NCBI RefSeq assembly: GCF_011683955.1
Contig: NZ_JAAQPI010000002.1
Span: 448,157 to 512,156 of the forward strand
From: Pseudomaricurvus alkylphenolicus
GTDB taxonomy: Bacteria; Pseudomonadota; Gammaproteobacteria; Pseudomonadales; Cellvibrionaceae
Length of the DNA: 64,000 bases
Reading direction: 5' to 3'
Position numbers and translations under genes: made by a program
Shown: piece after piece, positions 19,685 through 30,826 of the stretch
How the letters are laid out: each line of letters starts with the position of its first letter
Numbering within the stretch: position 1 is the stretch's first letter
The notes under the pieces: generated by a model
What the model was told of the DNA's origin: nothing
Seen by the model: only the letters and a program-made list of their open reading frames with translations
The model's database searches: none

Positions 19685-20746
19685 TCAGCCGGCTGACTCC
19701 TCCGCCAGATAGCCATCAACCGGATAGGCCAGATAAGCGGAAAACTCCCCGTTTTGCACCTGAGTCTTAAAGGTCGCCCGATTCCCGAACAACGCTTGCA
19801 GGCGGTTATGAATATTGGTCAGCGCCATCTGGTTACCCGGTTGGGCCGGTTGGGCCGGCAGGGGATTGGTCACCTCCAGCTCCAGGCGGCCATCGCGGAC
19901 CTCAGCGCGGACCTGCACGGTGCCCCCCTCCGGAATCGGCGCAATACCGTGCTGAATGGCATTTTCCAGCAGCGGTTGCAGCAGCAATCGGGGGATGCGC
20001 ACATCATTGTCGCCTTTCTCAAGCCCTGGCGACAAGTGCCATTTCACTTGCAATCGGGAGCCCAACCTCACCTGCTCAATAGACATGTAATGCCGACAAA
20101 GCAGCAGCTCTTCGTTAAGCGGGACCTGCCCCGGTTCCGCCAAACTGGCGCGAAACAACTCACACAGATCCTCCACAAGCTTTTCGGCTTTTTCCGGCTC
20201 CACCGATATCAGACTGGCAATGCTGTTCATCGAATTAAACAGAAAGTGAGGCTGAATCCTGGACTGCAGCGCCTGTATGCGCGCGCGCAGCTCAGCCTGC
20301 TGTTGGTTGTGCAATTGCTGCTGTAAATAGAGATAGCGTAATAGAACGCCGGCAAATATGGCTGCGAGCAACAGGCTTTCGAGGGCACGCATCCCATCTC
20401 GACTTTGCCAGCCGTCCAATATCCAGAGGCCCGTCACCGTGCAAAGCAATGTCACCGCCAGCACCAGTAAATAACTCACGGCACCAGCCAAAGCTGACGG
20501 TAACCCCCCAAGCCACAGACGCAGAGGGCAGAGGCTGGCAGCGCTGAGAAGGAAGATCCACAAAATGAGGAAGGATCTAAGCCCCAGCCCCCCCCAATTG
20601 AAGTGTTCCAGGCCGCTGTCGGCGACGGTTAATGCCACAGCCAGCAGCTCGCCGAGTAACACCAGCATAAAAACTGCTTGTATTGCGCACAGATTGGGCA
20701 GAAAAGGCTCGGGATCGCGTACCGAAAACCGGAAGTTGTCAGGCAT
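19685..20746 (-). CDS. algZ: LytS/AlgZ-type membrane sensor kinase
   Basis: A 353-residue membrane protein. Four to five hydrophobic helices fill residues ~18-150, followed by a His_kinase domain with H167 in QPHFLFNSMNSI and an ATPase domain with LLQPLLENAIQHGI. It is the cognate partner of the LytTR regulator 23 bases downstream. The frame opens at 20866, but the ATG at 20746 (MPDNFRFSV) is preferred because the upstream codons cross the argH/algZ promoter region. Confidence 0.88.
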   Translation of the reverse strand: MPDNFRFSVRDPEPFLPNLCAIQAVFMLVLLGELLAVALTVADSGLEHFNWGGLGLRSFLILWIFLLSAASLCPLRLWLGGLPSALAGAVSYLLVLAVTLLCTVTGLWILDGWQSRDGMRALESLLLAAIFAGVLLRYLYLQQQLHNQQQAELRARIQALQSRIQPHFLFNSMNSIASLISVEPEKAEKLVEDLCELFRASLAEPGQVPLNEELLLCRHYMSIEQVRLGSRLQVKWHLSPGLEKGDNDVRIPRLLLQPLLENAIQHGIAPIPEGGTVQVRAEVRDGRLELEVTNPLPAQPAQPGNQMALTNIHNRLQALFGNRATFKTQVQNGEFSAYLAYPVDGYLAEESAG

Positions 20747-20779
20747 TGAGCAATAACCCTCATTTGCATTCAGCTGAGC

Positions 20780-20785
20780 TATAAT
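20780..20785 (+). promoter_or_regulatory. Possible -10 box for argH
   Basis: A perfect TATAAT lies 109 bases upstream of the argH ATG in the argH/algZ divergent region. No good -35 at 16-18 bases is visible, so this is tentative. Confidence 0.3.
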
Positions 20786-20894
20786 AGCCAGCTTTTCCCG
20801 GAGGGGGTAATCAACGCACTGCTGCAGTGAGCGGACGTTGTTGCCGCTACCGGGCTTTCGACGCATTCTACCCGTTATTCAGAGAGTCATTTCC

Positions 20895-22295
20895 ATGAGT
20901 CAGGACGAAAAAACAAACCAGCAGTGGGGCGGCCGTTTCAGCGAAGCCACGGATGCCTTTGTGCAACGTTTCACCGCTTCCATCCAGTTTGACCAGCGCC
21001 TCTATCGCCACGACATTCAGGGTTCGATCGCCCATGCCACTATGCTGGAAACTGCCGGAGTTCTGACCACAGAGGAACGCGATCAGATCATCGAGGGGCT
21101 CAATGAAGTCCAGACGGAGATTGAGGCAGGTACCATCGAATGGTCGATCCCCCTCGAAGATGTTCATATGAACGTGGAATCCGCACTGACCGCCAAAATT
21201 GGCATTACCGGCAAGAAGCTGCATACCGGTCGTTCTCGCAATGACCAGGTGGCAACCGATATTCGACTGTGGCTGCGGGATGAAATAGACGCTATTTCCG
21301 CTGAATTGACACGCTTGCAGACCGGCATGGTGCAATTGGCTGAAACCGAAGCCGATACCATCATGCCAGGCTTCACCCACCTGCAAACGGCACAACCCGT
21401 GACTTTCGGTCACCACCTTTTGGCCTGGAACGAAATGCTTGAGCGCGACTACGGCCGTCTGCTTGACTGTCGCAAGCGTGTTAACCAGTCACCTCTGGGC
21501 GCAGCGGCCCTGGCGGGCACCACCTATCCGATCGATCGCGAACTGACCGCAAAGCTGCTGGGGTTTGAGCAACCCACCCGCAACAGCCTCGATTCTGTGT
21601 CGGACCGTGACTTCGCCATCGAATTCTGCAGTTTTGCCAGTTTGCTTCTGACCCACCTCTCTCGTATGTCGGAAGAGCTGGTTCTATGGACATCCGCCCA
21701 GTTTAACTTTATTGATCTGCCGGACCGTTTCTGCACCGGCTCCTCAATTATGCCGCAGAAGAAAAACCCGGATGTACCTGAACTGGTGCGCGGCAAGACC
21801 GGCCGCGTCAATGGCCATTTGATCAGCCTGCTGACTTTGATGAAGTCCCAGCCCCTGGCCTACAACAAGGACAATCAGGAAGACAAAGAGCCCCTGTTTG
21901 ACGCCGTTGATACGGTCAAGGATTGTCTGCGTGCCTTTGCCGATATGGTCCCGGCGATTGAAGCCAAACGCGATGCCATGCTGGAGGCTGCTCGACGCGG
22001 CTTTTCCACCGCCACTGATCTGGCCGATTACCTGGTACGTCGCGGTGTGGCTTTTCGGGATGCCCACGAAATTGTCGGCAAATCGGTTGCCTTTGGTATC
22101 GAACAGGGGAGAGATCTGTCCGAAATGACCCTGGAGGAATTGCAGCAGTTCAGCACTGATATTGACTCCGATGTCTTTGACGTACTGACTCTGGAAGGCT
22201 CTGTGGCAGCACGCGATCATGTCGGCGGCACAGCACCCAACCAGGTACGCCAGGCCGCCACCCAGGCACTGGCAACACTGACCGGACGTTCATAA
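20895..22295 (+). CDS. argH: Argininosuccinate lyase ArgH
   Basis: A 466-residue cytoplasmic tetramer that splits argininosuccinate into arginine and fumarate, the last step of arginine synthesis. The fumarase/aspartase signature [12 protein letters not shown] and the motifs QWGGRF and HTGRSRNDQ are intact. The ATG at 20895 is chosen over an earlier in-frame start at 20838 on family alignment. It is divergent from algZ. Confidence 0.97.
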   Translation: MSQDEKTNQQWGGRFSEATDAFVQRFTASIQFDQRLYRHDIQGSIAHATMLETAGVLTTEERDQIIEGLNEVQTEIEAGTIEWSIPLEDVHMNVESALTAKIGITGKKLHTGRSRNDQVATDIRLWLRDEIDAISAELTRLQTGMVQLAETEADTIMPGFTHLQTAQPVTFGHHLLAWNEMLERDYGRLLDCRKRVNQSPLGAAALAGTTYPIDRELTAKLLGFEQPTRNSLDSVSDRDFAIEFCSFASLLLTHLSRMSEELVLWTSAQFNFIDLPDRFCTGSSIMPQKKNPDVPELVRGKTGRVNGHLISLLTLMKSQPLAYNKDNQEDKEPLFDAVDTVKDCLRAFADMVPAIEAKRDAMLEAARRGFSTATDLADYLVRRGVAFRDAHEIVGKSVAFGIEQGRDLSEMTLEELQQFSTDIDSDVFDVLTLEGSVAARDHVGGTAPNQVRQAATQALATLTGRS

Positions 22296-22311
22296 CCCTT
22301 TCAACTCACAA

Positions 22312-22339
22312 GGTGACTGTGCTGACCAACACAGTCACC
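22312..22339 (+). other. Hairpin behind argH
   Basis: GGTGACTGTG and CACAGTCACC pair over 10 bp around an eight-base loop, 16 bases after the argH stop. No T-run follows, so it could be an mRNA 3' end processing stop or a weak terminator. The argH-kinase gap (213 bases) shows nothing else I can name. Confidence 0.45.
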
Positions 22340-22508
22340 ACCCTGCCACAAAGCTTTACGCTAATTAACTCTCTCTACACCGGACTCCACTGGCAAACCT
22401 GCGTTTCTCAACTAAGCTTAAAGGACTGCCTGCAAAAAGGAGGGGTACTTTGCGAGCAGTCGTTTTGTAACGGTGAGATGTTGAGACCAACCGCTAACCT
22501 ACTGGTAC

Positions 22509-25500
22509 ATGGCGTCTATGGCAGAGAACGGATTTAGCCCCGAACAATTGCGGCAGCGCATACGTGAACTGGAAGCACAGTTGGATTCGCGGCTCAAACA
22601 GGATGATTCTGGCGACAGCAACAGCATCACCAACATTCTACTGCGCACCACCCGGACCGCTTGCTTCAGCTGGCGCAACGATGGGCGCGGCATCGTCTAC
22701 AGCGACAATTCCGCTGAGGCCCTGGGCTACCCGCCCACCTCTCCCAATAAGGATTTTATTCGCGAGTGCATCGCCGACTGCGATCGAGAGCGCATTCGCC
22801 AGGCTTTTAAGCACTGTATTCTCAACGCCGAGGACTACAGTGCCGAGCTACAGCTGGTTAACAGCAGTGGTGAGCCCCGCTGGTTCCAGCTACATGTCAA
22901 AGTATTGGATTGCTCGGAGGACGGACAGGCCAGTCATATTATCGGCAGTATCAGCGATATCGACCGCATCAAACGCGAGCAACTGGAACAGGCATCCATT
23001 GCTCAGACAGAACAGTGGATGCGCCATACCCTGAGGCAACTATTGGAAGACGATTGCTGGAGCAATATCGAGAGAACCCTGCAGTCACTGGGGGAGTTCT
23101 TTGGTGCCGACCGAGCTGTGTTGCGGCTGCGAGACAGCGGTTCCGAGCACTTCTCCCAGGTTTGCCTCTGGAGCGCTGACGGGGATGAAGAAGACTACGG
23201 GTTTAATGGCGAAACCCTATCTCTTTATCCAATTCTGGAAGGGTTGTTGGGAAGTAATCAGCCCCTGGTCATTAACCGCCACAAGTCTGGACAAGTCGAC
23301 GAACCACTGCTGGAAAAGCTGCAACAACTGGGTATCACATCGGTGGTGGCTATTCCGATCCACTACCAGGAACATCTTGACGGTCTGCTGACTTTGGCTT
23401 GCCATCAAGGACACGGTGATTGGTCGCAACGCTTGCTCGAAGCCGCCCAGATTATTGCCGATGCCCTGGCCCGGTCCGTCAGTCGCAATCGCATGACCCG
23501 TTCTCTGGAAGAGAGCGACAAACGCTATAACCATGCGCTCGAGGCCAGTCGAGACGGGCTCTGGGATTGGAATCTGGTGGATAATTCCATCCATTTCAGC
23601 GAGAGCTATCTGCGCATGCTGGGGTACCAGCCAGGTGAGGTGGAGGAAACCTATTCCGCCTTCCAAACCCAACTGATGTACCCGGAAGACGTCAATTATC
23701 TGCGCAATGTGGCCGAACAGGGACTAAAGAACCGACTGGATGTGGTGCAATGCGAGTTCCGCATGCGCCACAAGTCCGGTCGGATACTGTGGATTTACAG
23801 TCGCTCGAAATACATCGATTTTGATAGCGAGGGCAATCCCACCCGTTGCGTAGGCATTAATGCGGACATCACCCAATTTAAGCAGGCACAGGCCGAATTA
23901 CGCCAGGCCAAAGTGGAAGCCATCGCTGCCAACCAGACCAAAAACGAATTCCTGACGCGGATGAGCCATGAAATTCGCACCCCCATGAATGCCATCATCG
24001 GCATGGGCCATTTACTTCGGGACACCCAGCTCGATCACAAGCAAAAGAATTATCTCACTAACATCAACGATGCCGCCGCCAGCCTGTTGCATATCATTGA
24101 TGAAATTCTCGACTTCTCCAAATTGGAGTCGGGCAAGTACCTGCTGGAAAACGCTCACTTCGATCTCGACAATGTTTATGACCAACTGTCTAACGCCAAC
24201 TCTCAAAAGGCCGATGAGAAGAATATCGAGCTCATATTTGATATTGCCCACGATGTCCCGCGATTTATCAAAGGGGATTCCCGGCGCTTGCATCAGATCC
24301 TCCACAACCTGATCGACAATGCCGTCAAATTCACCGATAGCGGCGGAGAAATTATCGTCCGAACCCGCAAGAAGCTGCGCCGTGGTCAGAAGAGAAACGG
24401 GCAAAACGTAGAACTGGAATTTTCGGTGGTGGACAGTGGTTTAGGGATCGACAGTGAAAAATTGCAGCACTTGTTTGACCCTTTTACCCAGGCTGACGAG
24501 TCCACATCCCGGCGCTTTGGTGGTACAGGTCTGGGGTTGACCATTTGCAAATACCTTGTCGATCAAATGGGCGGCGAACTGCAGGTGCAGAGCGAAAAAG
24601 GCAAGGGCAGCTGCTTTACCTTTAACGCCAGTTTTGACCGTAGCCAGCTGGGTGAGCAGCCGGTTCGCCACGAACCGCAGCGTTATCACAACCTTCGTAC
24701 ACTGATTGTTGACGACCACCACAGTGCCCTGGCGGTTCTGGAAAATACCGCCAAATCCCTAAAACTGAATGTGGATACCGTCACCAGCGCCGAAGAAGCC
24801 ATCACTTTACTGACCGAAGCCAACCGACAACCCGGTAGCGGTTATGAACTGGTATTTATGGATTACAAGATGCCACGCATCAATGGTCTCGAAGGATGCA
24901 AGCTTATCCGGGAACACAATGGTATTGCCCAGAAACCTAAAACCATTCTGATCTCCAGTTATAGCCGCAATGACATTGCTTCAGAGCACCCCCTGATCAA
25001 CATAGATGGATTTATCAACAAGCCCGTTACCCCGTCGCGGATGTTTGACGCGGTGGCACTGGCCTTTGGCGAAAAATTGTTCGAACAACCCCAGGAGATG
25101 TCTAACGAAACCCTGGACACAGTGCTGGCGGGGGCACGAGTGTTGCTGGCCGAGGACAATCTGGTAAATCAGAAAGTGGCCATCGGCATCCTCAAAAAGA
25201 AGCGGGTTGAAGTCATTGTTGCCAACAATGGACTTGAAGCCATTGAGCAATTGCAACGCCAGCCCATCGGGCACTTCGGGGCGATACTGATGGACATGGA
25301 GATGCCGGAAGTGGACGGCTACGAAGCCACCCGCCGCATTCGCAAAGACGGCAAACAGGGCTCCATTCCGATTATCGCCATGACCGCCCACGCTCTGCAG
25401 GGTGACCGCCAGCGTTGTCTCGAGGCCGGTATGGATGACTACATCACCAAACCGGTGAACCCGCAATTGCTCTATAAGACCCTCGCTCACCACCTTGCAG

Positions 25501-25526
25501 ATCAGGCTCACACCACCAGCGACTGA
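22509..25526 (+). CDS. Soluble hybrid histidine kinase: PAS-GAF-PAS-HisKA-ATPase-REC-REC
   Basis: A 1005-residue protein with no TM helix, so a cytoplasmic sensor. Order: short N-terminal coiled coil, PAS (~40-155), GAF (~165-325), PAS with PAC (~340-455), HisKA with H487 ([11 protein letters not shown]), HATPase (~590-715; GGTGLGLTI), receiver 1 with D785 ([11 protein letters not shown]) and receiver 2 with D929 ([11 protein letters not shown]). No HPt. Two near starts exist (22509 and 22518). It is separated from argH by 213 bases and from cyaA by only 62, so it may be co-transcribed with cyaA. The ligand of the PAS/GAF domains cannot be seen. Confidence 0.9.
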   Translation: MASMAENGFSPEQLRQRIRELEAQLDSRLKQDDSGDSNSITNILLRTTRTACFSWRNDGRGIVYSDNSAEALGYPPTSPNKDFIRECIADCDRERIRQAFKHCILNAEDYSAELQLVNSSGEPRWFQLHVKVLDCSEDGQASHIIGSISDIDRIKREQLEQASIAQTEQWMRHTLRQLLEDDCWSNIERTLQSLGEFFGADRAVLRLRDSGSEHFSQVCLWSADGDEEDYGFNGETLSLYPILEGLLGSNQPLVINRHKSGQVDEPLLEKLQQLGITSVVAIPIHYQEHLDGLLTLACHQGHGDWSQRLLEAAQIIADALARSVSRNRMTRSLEESDKRYNHALEASRDGLWDWNLVDNSIHFSESYLRMLGYQPGEVEETYSAFQTQLMYPEDVNYLRNVAEQGLKNRLDVVQCEFRMRHKSGRILWIYSRSKYIDFDSEGNPTRCVGINADITQFKQAQAELRQAKVEAIAANQTKNEFLTRMSHEIRTPMNAIIGMGHLLRDTQLDHKQKNYLTNINDAAASLLHIIDEILDFSKLESGKYLLENAHFDLDNVYDQLSNANSQKADEKNIELIFDIAHDVPRFIKGDSRRLHQILHNLIDNAVKFTDSGGEIIVRTRKKLRRGQKRNGQNVELEFSVVDSGLGIDSEKLQHLFDPFTQADESTSRRFGGTGLGLTICKYLVDQMGGELQVQSEKGKGSCFTFNASFDRSQLGEQPVRHEPQRYHNLRTLIVDDHHSALAVLENTAKSLKLNVDTVTSAEEAITLLTEANRQPGSGYELVFMDYKMPRINGLEGCKLIREHNGIAQKPKTILISSYSRNDIASEHPLINIDGFINKPVTPSRMFDAVALAFGEKLFEQPQEMSNETLDTVLAGARVLLAEDNLVNQKVAIGILKKKRVEVIVANNGLEAIEQLQRQPIGHFGAILMDMEMPEVDGYEATRRIRKDGKQGSIPIIAMTAHALQGDRQRCLEAGMDDYITKPVNPQLLYKTLAHHLADQAHTTSD

Positions 25527-25588
25527 GAGATGAATTCAGTGGTACACTGACGCACAGACCTCCTTTGTTCGTCCATGATGCGGCAACC

Positions 25589-28417
25589 ATGGCCACTTCT
25601 TCAAATCTGCACCAAGAGCTGGGTATCGACGGCTTGCGCCTGAGGCAATATCGTCGAGCCTTTTTGAGCGTCAATCAGCAGCGACTGCAACGCACGCGTG
25701 CCAGCCTCAATGCACGCCAGCAACGGCTGTTTGATCTTCTGCCGCTGTTGTTTCACGTCAATCACCCGGTCTTGCCCGGATACGTCAATCGAGACACGCC
25801 CTGTGGAGTGTGCCAATTCACACCTGACCGGGGAAGCCTGGACCGGGCACGCCAGTTATCGAGAGGATTTCGCTACGAGCGGCTGGCGTCGCGCCAGCAA
25901 GCCATCGAGGCGCTGTTTATCATGGGCAGTATCGGCACCGTTGGCCAGAGTCGCAGCAGCGATATGGATGTGTGGGTCTGTCACCGTTCCGACCTGGACA
26001 CCAAACAACTGCAGTTGTTGCAGGCAAAGTGCGAGCGATTGCAGACCTGGGCTGCAGAACAAGGGCTCGAAGTGTGTTTCTTCCCGATGGACGCCGAGCG
26101 ATTTCGACAGGGAGAAACCGTGCCACTGTCGGAGGAATCCAGCGGCGCCAGCCAACACCATCTGTTGTTGGACGAATTCTATCGCACCGCCATCTGCCTG
26201 GCCGGGCGTTATCCACTATGGTGGTTCGTACCCGCAGAGCAAGAACACCGATATCAGCAGTACACAGAGCTTCTGTTAAAGCGGAAATTCCTGCGCAGCG
26301 ATGAGGTCATCGACTTGGGGGGGCTACCCACCATTCCCCTGGTGGAATTTGTAACGGCTGCAATCTGGCAGCTTTATAAAGGCATCGTTTCCCCATATAA
26401 GTCCATCCTGAAATTATTGCTGCTGGAGGTATATGCCAGCCAGTATCCGGATTCACGGCTACTGGCCCAGGAGTTCAAACGTCGGATACAGAGCGAATGC
26501 ACCGACATCGACCAGCTTGACCCTTACCTGTTGATCTACCGAACACTGGAAGATTACCTTGTGCGACACGATCAACAGCGCCGCTTGGAGTTGGTGCGCC
26601 GCTGTTTCTATTTCAAGGTCAATAAGGCCCTGTCACGGCCTCCCGCCACCTCTCCGGCCTCGTGGCAACGCCATTTGCTTGGGCAGATCGTGAGTGATTG
26701 GGATTGGAACAAAGCGCAATTACAACACCTGGACCGGCGCCGCCAGTGGCGTTCACCACAAGTCCTCATCGAGCGACAGCAACTGGTGTCAGAGTTGCTC
26801 AACGGTTATCGGATTTTGTCCGAATTTGTTCGAGGTCATTGCCCGGATTCTCCACCGCTGGCCCGCGAGGTCGCCATTCTCGGGCGCAAACTCTATGCAG
26901 CATTTGAACGCAAAGCGGACAAAGTGGACTGGATTAATCCAGGCATTACAGAGAACCTGGTTGAAACCGGATTGATGGCCAGCCAGCTACCCAAAGGCAA
27001 AACCGGAGAATCTCGCTGGCAATTGCAGGCGCAGAGCAACCACAATAGCCTGCCAGCCCATGTGCCCCTGAAAACGACACGTTCAGCCGCGGACCTGATC
27101 GCCTGGGCCTACTGTAATGGTCTGCTGGGGGATACCTCGGAGCTGTTAATCCAACCACTGCGGGGCCAGGCCTATCTGCTGAGAGGGCTCTGGCAGGCCT
27201 TAAACCAGTGGCTACCCTTACCCATGCCCAGCGCACAACAGAGCGCATTTGAACGCAAACCCCAGCCTGAATCCATACTGCTGCTGGTCAATCTGTCTCA
27301 ACCCACCGAGCTGCAAAGTAGCAGTCCGAAGTTGGAACTGGACCCGTTCAATGCCGGAAAACCGCCGGGGCACCTGCTGGGTGACTTGCATCTTCTGGTA
27401 CGAAACTCCTGGAACGAAGTACTGGTACATAGCTTTCAAGATGATAGAGATGCCCTGGCAGATTGTGTAAGCGAGTACTTACAACAACTGCCTCCCGGTA
27501 CTGCCACCAAACTGCCTGCGATGCAGGTATTTTGTCACTCCGGCAGTCATTCGGCGCTGCTTAAGCAGAGACTTGAACAATTGTTCGCGCAGCTGGCCAG
27601 CTGCTATCACAGTGGAATTCATCCTTCCCAAACCCGCTTCGTGCTGCAGCACAGCGGTCACTTTCACTGTTGGCAGATGCGTGATTCGCATCTGAGCTGT
27701 CAAGGTGCCGAAAGCCTGCCGCAATTGCTGGAGCTCCTCAGCCAACCGCAACAACAACTCAGTCCGATACAGCTGGACCAGCTATCCCTGACCGATCCCC
27801 CTCATCCGCTTAGAGCCATGTGTGCTTTACCTGCAACTGAGGCCATTCAGGTGGGGTATCACCGCCAGGGCGATGGGGTAGACCTCTATGTGTTGGATGA
27901 ACGCCACTCCTTGTTTGCGGCGCACATTGGTTTTCACGATGAACAGACTTTATTGAGACCTCTGCACCGTTTTCTCAGAGCCTCTGCCGAGCGTCTGTGC
28001 CTGTCATTGAGCAGCGGAGATTGCTTTGGGGTGTATCCCATAGAGTTTTATGAATTGCGGCAACTGGAAGGCCACTTCTTTGCTGAAAGGCGCCACGCCA
28101 ATACAGATCTGAATAACCTGGGCTTTTTCGATATTCAGGTAATCGCCAGTAACGAAGCCGGGGAGGACATGGTCTACTCGATTTATTGCGACGACCAGGA
28201 GTTCCACAGCAACGACCATGGTGCCGACATCTATCAACGCCTGGCCGAGAGTATCCTGGAGCGACGCCGGCATGGCGAGCGTTACCCCTGCTACATTACA
28301 GATCTCGATCTCAGCGGCTGCCGCTTGTCATCCGCAGAACCTCTACAGACCGTGGACTACCTGCGCCTGAAGCAACAACTCGAACAACGCTTGAACCGCG
28401 CCCTGCAAGATCTGTGA
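25589..28417 (+). CDS. cyaA: Class I adenylate cyclase CyaA
   Basis: A 942-residue cytoplasmic enzyme making cAMP from ATP. The nucleotidyltransferase signature GSIGTVGQSRSSDMDVW, with the two metal-binding Asp residues in DMDVW, is near residue 120, and LLLLEVYAS is typical of enterobacterial-type cyclases. The C-terminal ~400 residues are the regulatory half. The ATG at 25589 (MATSSNLHQEL) is preferred to an in-frame TTG at 25565. The following 92 bases before lptM contain no gene; CyaY, often near here in related species, is absent. Confidence 0.95.
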   Translation: MATSSNLHQELGIDGLRLRQYRRAFLSVNQQRLQRTRASLNARQQRLFDLLPLLFHVNHPVLPGYVNRDTPCGVCQFTPDRGSLDRARQLSRGFRYERLASRQQAIEALFIMGSIGTVGQSRSSDMDVWVCHRSDLDTKQLQLLQAKCERLQTWAAEQGLEVCFFPMDAERFRQGETVPLSEESSGASQHHLLLDEFYRTAICLAGRYPLWWFVPAEQEHRYQQYTELLLKRKFLRSDEVIDLGGLPTIPLVEFVTAAIWQLYKGIVSPYKSILKLLLLEVYASQYPDSRLLAQEFKRRIQSECTDIDQLDPYLLIYRTLEDYLVRHDQQRRLELVRRCFYFKVNKALSRPPATSPASWQRHLLGQIVSDWDWNKAQLQHLDRRRQWRSPQVLIERQQLVSELLNGYRILSEFVRGHCPDSPPLAREVAILGRKLYAAFERKADKVDWINPGITENLVETGLMASQLPKGKTGESRWQLQAQSNHNSLPAHVPLKTTRSAADLIAWAYCNGLLGDTSELLIQPLRGQAYLLRGLWQALNQWLPLPMPSAQQSAFERKPQPESILLLVNLSQPTELQSSSPKLELDPFNAGKPPGHLLGDLHLLVRNSWNEVLVHSFQDDRDALADCVSEYLQQLPPGTATKLPAMQVFCHSGSHSALLKQRLEQLFAQLASCYHSGIHPSQTRFVLQHSGHFHCWQMRDSHLSCQGAESLPQLLELLSQPQQQLSPIQLDQLSLTDPPHPLRAMCALPATEAIQVGYHRQGDGVDLYVLDERHSLFAAHIGFHDEQTLLRPLHRFLRASAERLCLSLSSGDCFGVYPIEFYELRQLEGHFFAERRHANTDLNNLGFFDIQVIASNEAGEDMVYSIYCDDQEFHSNDHGADIYQRLAESILERRRHGERYPCYITDLDLSGCRLSSAEPLQTVDYLRLKQQLEQRLNRALQDL

Positions 28418-28509
28418 GGATGCTGGCGCCCGGCAGCCTTACACCGGTATACTACCCGGCTTGACCCATTCCCGGGCGCCCGCCCGCCATCAGGACCGCT
28501 GGAGACCCC

Positions 28510-28629
28510 ATGAAACACCTGGCTATATTATCCTTGATTGCACTGTTTGCCGTGGGCATGGCCGGTTGTGGACAAAAGGGGCCTTTGCGCCTGCCTCAGC
28601 CCGAACAACAGTCCCAGCTGATGCCGTAA
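28510..28629 (+). CDS. lptM: LptM (YifL) small lipoprotein
   Basis: A 39-residue ORF: signal peptide with lipobox ending at C20 (GMAGC), then the conserved GQKGPL motif and a short proline/glutamine-rich tail. This fits the LptM/YifL family, which assists LptD maturation at the outer membrane in enterobacteria. Its place directly ahead of lysA-dapF matches other gammaproteobacteria. Confidence 0.9.
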   Translation: MKHLAILSLIALFAVGMAGCGQKGPLRLPQPEQQSQLMP

Positions 28630-28705
28630 AGGCACTCTCGGCGTAATAACTCAGGGACCCTACTGGCCCCTGCCGATGTTTAAGCAACACACGAATTGAC
28701 CCGAC

Positions 28706-29974
28706 ATGAACACCCCCAATGAATATTTTGAACAGCGCAATGGCCGGCTGCACGCCGAATCCCTGCCGCTGAATGAACTGGCCGCCCGTTTCGGCACACC
28801 GCTTTACGTCTACAGCGAAGAGGCATTCAGCCGCCGCTACCAAGACTACGCCAACGCCTTGGGCGATCATCCGGGCCTGGTATGTTATGCCGTCAAGGCG
28901 AACTCCAACATTGCCATCCTCAATTTGCTGGCCCGCCAGGGTGCCGGCTTCGATATTGTGTCTGAAGGAGAGCTGGAGCGAGTACTGTTAGCCGGCGGCG
29001 ATCCGGCCAAGGTGGTATTCTCCGGTGTGGGCAAGACGCCGGCGGAGATGCGTCGGGCACTTGAGGTTGGCGTCCACTGTTTTAATGTCGAATCCGAGGC
29101 CGAGCTCGAGGTCCTGGCACAGGTCGCCGCAGACATTGGCAAGCAGGCCCAGGTATCACTGCGGGTGAACCCGGATGTTGATGCCAATACCCATCCCTAT
29201 ATTTCCACCGGCCTGAAAGAGAACAAATTCGGCATCGATATTACTCAGGCGCCCCGGGTGTACGCCCGCGCTGCCGAGCTGCCATCGCTAAAAGTAGTGG
29301 GTGTCGACTGCCATATCGGTTCACAGCTGACCGAACTGACTCCGTTTGTGGATGCACTCGACAGAGTCCTGGCATTGGTAGACCAGCTGGCGGAACAGGG
29401 CATAGTGATTGAGCACCTGGACCTTGGCGGCGGCCTCGGCGTAACCTACGGCGACGAACAACCTCCGGCCGTTGCCGACTATATGGCAGCTATTAAACAA
29501 CGCCTGGGGCAACGCGAGCTGGCCCTGATCTTCGAACCCGGCCGCTCCATTGCCGCCAACGCCGGCGTTCTGGTGACGAAGGTGGAATACCTCAAACCCA
29601 CCGAACACCGCAATTTCGCCATTATTGACGCGGCAATGAATGACAACATCCGCCCGTCCCTCTACCAGGCCTGGCAGGAAGTAAAACCCGTGGAAGCCCG
29701 TTCGGGAGAAGACACCCTGACCTGGGATCTGGTTGGCCCGGTGTGTGAAACCGGCGATTTTCTCGCCAAAGAGCGGCAATTGGACCTGCAAGTGGGTGAT
29801 TTGCTGGCACTGATGTCGAGTGGCGCCTACGGTTTCACCATGAGCTCGAACTACAACAGTCGACCCAGGGCGGCAGAAGTGATGGTCAGTGGCGATCAAG
29901 CTCATCTGATCAGAGCCCGTGAAAGCCTGGCGGACCTCACACGAGGTGAACAGTTGTTGCCGGAATCCAAGTAG
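28706..29974 (+). CDS. lysA: Diaminopimelate decarboxylase LysA
   Basis: A 422-residue PLP enzyme that decarboxylates meso-diaminopimelate to lysine. PLP lysine is K64 in YAVKANSN; HIGSQ, the glycine-rich GGGLG loop and the C-terminal CETGDFLA motif with catalytic Cys are present. It is 76 bases after lptM and 18 before dapF, forming a lysine/cell-wall operon. Confidence 0.97.
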   Translation: MNTPNEYFEQRNGRLHAESLPLNELAARFGTPLYVYSEEAFSRRYQDYANALGDHPGLVCYAVKANSNIAILNLLARQGAGFDIVSEGELERVLLAGGDPAKVVFSGVGKTPAEMRRALEVGVHCFNVESEAELEVLAQVAADIGKQAQVSLRVNPDVDANTHPYISTGLKENKFGIDITQAPRVYARAAELPSLKVVGVDCHIGSQLTELTPFVDALDRVLALVDQLAEQGIVIEHLDLGGGLGVTYGDEQPPAVADYMAAIKQRLGQRELALIFEPGRSIAANAGVLVTKVEYLKPTEHRNFAIIDAAMNDNIRPSLYQAWQEVKPVEARSGEDTLTWDLVGPVCETGDFLAKERQLDLQVGDLLALMSSGAYGFTMSSNYNSRPRAAEVMVSGDQAHLIRARESLADLTRGEQLLPESK

Positions 29975-29992
29975 GTCAATAAGGATCCATTC

Positions 29993-30823
29993 GTGAGATT
30001 GCGATTTACCAAAATGCACGGTCTCGGTAACGACTTCGTCGTTATCGATGCGATTAGCCAGCGGGTCAAGTTGAATGCCGACAAGGTACGTAAACTGGCA
30101 GACCGCCGCTTTGGCATCGGCTGTGACCAGGTGCTGATCGTCGAAGTACCACAGAGCCCGGATGTGGATTTTCGCTACCGAATATACAACGCCGACGGTT
30201 CTGAAGTGGAGAATTGCGGCAACGGCGCGCGCTGTTTTGCCCGCTTTGTCACCGACCGTCGTCTGACCGGTCGTCGCAGCATTGTGGTGGAAACCGCCAA
30301 CGGACTCATGACCCTGAAAGTTCAGGAGAACGGCGAAGTCCTGGTGGATATGGGCGCGCCGCGACTGGAGCCGTCGGACCTTCCGTTCAATGCAGACAGA
30401 CGTAACGCCATATACTCACTGGAGTTGGAGGATACCGTGCTGGACATTGGCGCGGTCTCCATGGGTAACCCTCACGCGGTCACCCTGGTGGAAAACATCA
30501 AAACCGCCCCGGTGGAAACCTGGGGGCCGGCGGTGGAATCCCACCGTCAATTCCCCCAGCGCGTCAACGCCGGCTTTATGGAGGTGGTGTCACGCAACGA
30601 GATCAATCTGCGGGTCTATGAACGCGGGGCGGGAGAAACTCTGGCCTGCGGCACCGGTGCCTGTGCTGCTGTGGTAGCGGGGCGCTTGCGCGACCTGTTA
30701 GACTCCAGGGTAAAGGTCAATTTGCCGGGGGGGAGTCTGACCATTGACTGGCAGGGTGAAGGGCACTCTGTCATGATGGCGGGACCGGCCACCTCCGTCT
30801 TCCACGGACAGATCAAGATATAA
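29993..30823 (+). CDS. dapF: Diaminopimelate epimerase DapF
   Basis: A 276-residue cofactor-free epimerase that converts LL- to meso-diaminopimelate for lysine and peptidoglycan. The two catalytic cysteines are C75 (ENCGNGARC) and C219 (LACGTGAC). Start is GTG at 29993, preceded by AAGGA at seven bases. It lies between lysA and the DUF484 gene with gaps of 18 and 3 bases. Confidence 0.97.
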   Translation: MRLRFTKMHGLGNDFVVIDAISQRVKLNADKVRKLADRRFGIGCDQVLIVEVPQSPDVDFRYRIYNADGSEVENCGNGARCFARFVTDRRLTGRRSIVVETANGLMTLKVQENGEVLVDMGAPRLEPSDLPFNADRRNAIYSLELEDTVLDIGAVSMGNPHAVTLVENIKTAPVETWGPAVESHRQFPQRVNAGFMEVVSRNEINLRVYERGAGETLACGTGACAAVVAGRLRDLLDSRVKVNLPGGSLTIDWQGEGHSVMMAGPATSVFHGQIKI

Positions 30824-30826
30824 CAC

